Below, piece after piece: positions 63,288 to 64,000 of a DNA stretch of 64,000 nucleotides. The notes beneath the pieces were generated by a model. That model saw only the letters and a list, made by a program, of their open reading frames with translations, was not told the origin of the DNA and did not search any database. The DNA lies in contig CAZVNM010000007.1 of NCBI GenBank assembly GCA_964628685.1, forward strand, positions 1 through 64,000, read 5' to 3'. The translations under genes were made by a program, and so were the position numbers. The number at the start of each line of letters is the position of its first letter. Within the stretch, counting starts at the first letter, position 1. Origin of the DNA: CALMEC01 sp964628685. GTDB taxonomy: Bacteria; Actinomycetota; Thermoleophilia; Miltoncostaeales; Miltoncostaeaceae.

Positions 63288-64000
63288 CTACCCCTCCTCC
63301 GGGATCATCTTGATCGACCCGCACGGGCACTCCTCCACGCACATGCCGCAGCCCTTGCAGAAGTCGTAGTTGAACTCGTACTTCCCGCCGCCCAGCTTGA
63401 TGACGGCGTTGTCCGGGCAGACGCCGAAGCAGTTGTCGCAGCCGAAGCAGTTGCCGCACGACATGCAGCGCCGCGCCTCGAACTTGGCGCTCTCCTCGTC
63501 CAGGCCGTGCACCACCTCGTCGAAGGTGTCGGTGCGCCGGGCGGCCTCGATGCGGTCGCGCACGATGTGCGGGGCGTCGGCGTAGTACCAGGTGTTGAGG
63601 CGGTCGAAGGTCGCGAGCTCGTGCTTGGGCGGAGGTGCGTAGCGGGATCCGCGAAGCCACGCGTCGATCTCGCGCGCCGCGCGCTTGCCGTGGCCGATCG
63701 CGACGGTGACGGTGCGGTCGGCGGGCACCATGTCGCCACCGGCGAACACGCCCTCGCGGCCGGTCATCATCCCCTCGTCGACCTGCACGACGCCGTGGTC
63801 CACGACGATGCCGTCGACGCCCTCCACCAGGCGCAGGTCGGAGTCCTGGCCGAGCGCCAGCACCAGCGCGTCACCCTCCAGGTCCTCGAACTCGCCGGTC
63901 GGCTGCGGGAAGCCGCTCTCGTCGAGCTCCATCCGCTCGATCTTCATGACCCCCTCGTCCACCTGGGCGATGGTGGTGAGCCAGCGCAGGCGGATGCCCT
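63288..64000 (-). CDS. FAD/NAD(P)-dependent oxidoreductase with ferredoxin domain, 5' end outside window
   Basis: About 237 C-terminal residues are visible; the frame continues past the right edge. VFAGGDMVPADRTVTVAIGH is the second dinucleotide-binding motif of GltD/thioredoxin-reductase-like flavoproteins. The C-terminal part holds cysteine clusters (RRCMSCGNCFGCDNCFGVCP and FCKGCGMCVEECPCGSIKM) for two [4Fe-4S] centres. It resembles the GltD-like electron-transfer subunits that partner with 2-oxoacid:ferredoxin oxidoreductases. Partner genes would lie to the right, outside this window. Confidence 0.9.
   Translation of the reverse strand, partial: GIRLRWLTTIAQVDEGVMKIERMELDESGFPQPTGEFEDLEGDALVLALGQDSDLRLVEGVDGIVVDHGVVQVDEGMMTGREGVFAGGDMVPADRTVTVAIGHGKRAAREIDAWLRGSRYAPPPKHELATFDRLNTWYYADAPHIVRDRIEAARRTDTFDEVVHGLDEESAKFEARRCMSCGNCFGCDNCFGVCPDNAVIKLGGGKYEFNYDFCKGCGMCVEECPCGSIKMIPEEG

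Overview
The window is a high-GC, gene-dense bacterial chromosome segment, best explained as Actinomycetota and possibly a deep-branching, Thermoleophilia-like lineage. The lineage call is inference. It rests on base composition, a GarA/FtsR-like FHA-MerR pair next to an RsiG-like protein, SepF, a MurA whose active-site Cys is replaced by Asp, and HisG short form plus HisZ. GTG starts and 1- or 4-base start/stop overlaps are very common.

Region 1 (1-26.2 kb) is accessory and mixed-strand. It starts with a decayed VapBC-like cassette and a LuxR-type two-component system. Two zinc alcohol dehydrogenases flank an FmdB zinc ribbon, and each has the same 16-base palindrome about 90-100 bases upstream of its start. 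Next come two short-chain dehydrogenases, a GH15 gene cut off where it meets an RTX-repeat gene, a gene under a LexA-like box, an NfeD-flotillin pair, secreted enzymes, ahcY, a clan-A glycosidase lipoprotein, a DMT transporter, a PLP decarboxylase and cysH. The region ends with a frameshifted FtsH-like membrane protease that has unusual AAA insertions, followed by a coupled membrane protein.

Region 2 (26.3-50.7 kb) is mostly minus-strand housekeeping. In transcription order it contains: rpsB-tsf-pyrH-frr-uppS-cdsA; after a plus-strand interruption (GGDEF-EAL protein and cation/proton antiporter), dxr-rseP-ispG-proS; tRNA-Pro(GGG)-pgsA-RsiG-like-FHA-MerR; apt, a small membrane protein and a beta-CASP nuclease. 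Farther right are a CCA-type nucleotidyltransferase, pgeF, a YggS-type gene, sepF, proC, a DUF167 gene, lspA and an RluD-type synthase. These serve translation, MEP isoprenoid synthesis, undecaprenyl and phospholipid supply, and division.

Region 3 (50.7-64 kb) contains RidA, Uma2, an ABC-2 exporter and a tight murA-hisZ-hisG-hisD-hisB-hisH-hisA-hisF-GNAT unit in which all eight junctions are 4-base overlaps. It ends with two small unknown genes behind a clear sigma70-type promoter, a monooxygenase-fold protein, and an FAD/iron-sulfur oxidoreductase cut by the right edge.

The best candidates for new biology are the shared operator-like palindrome of the two-component/alcohol-dehydrogenase locus, the FtsH-like protease with AAA insertions, the RsiG-like putative c-di-GMP receptor beside FHA/MerR regulators, the VapC relic bridging vapB to a DUF4304 gene, and a 37-base repeat family built on GTGCCAGGCAC.
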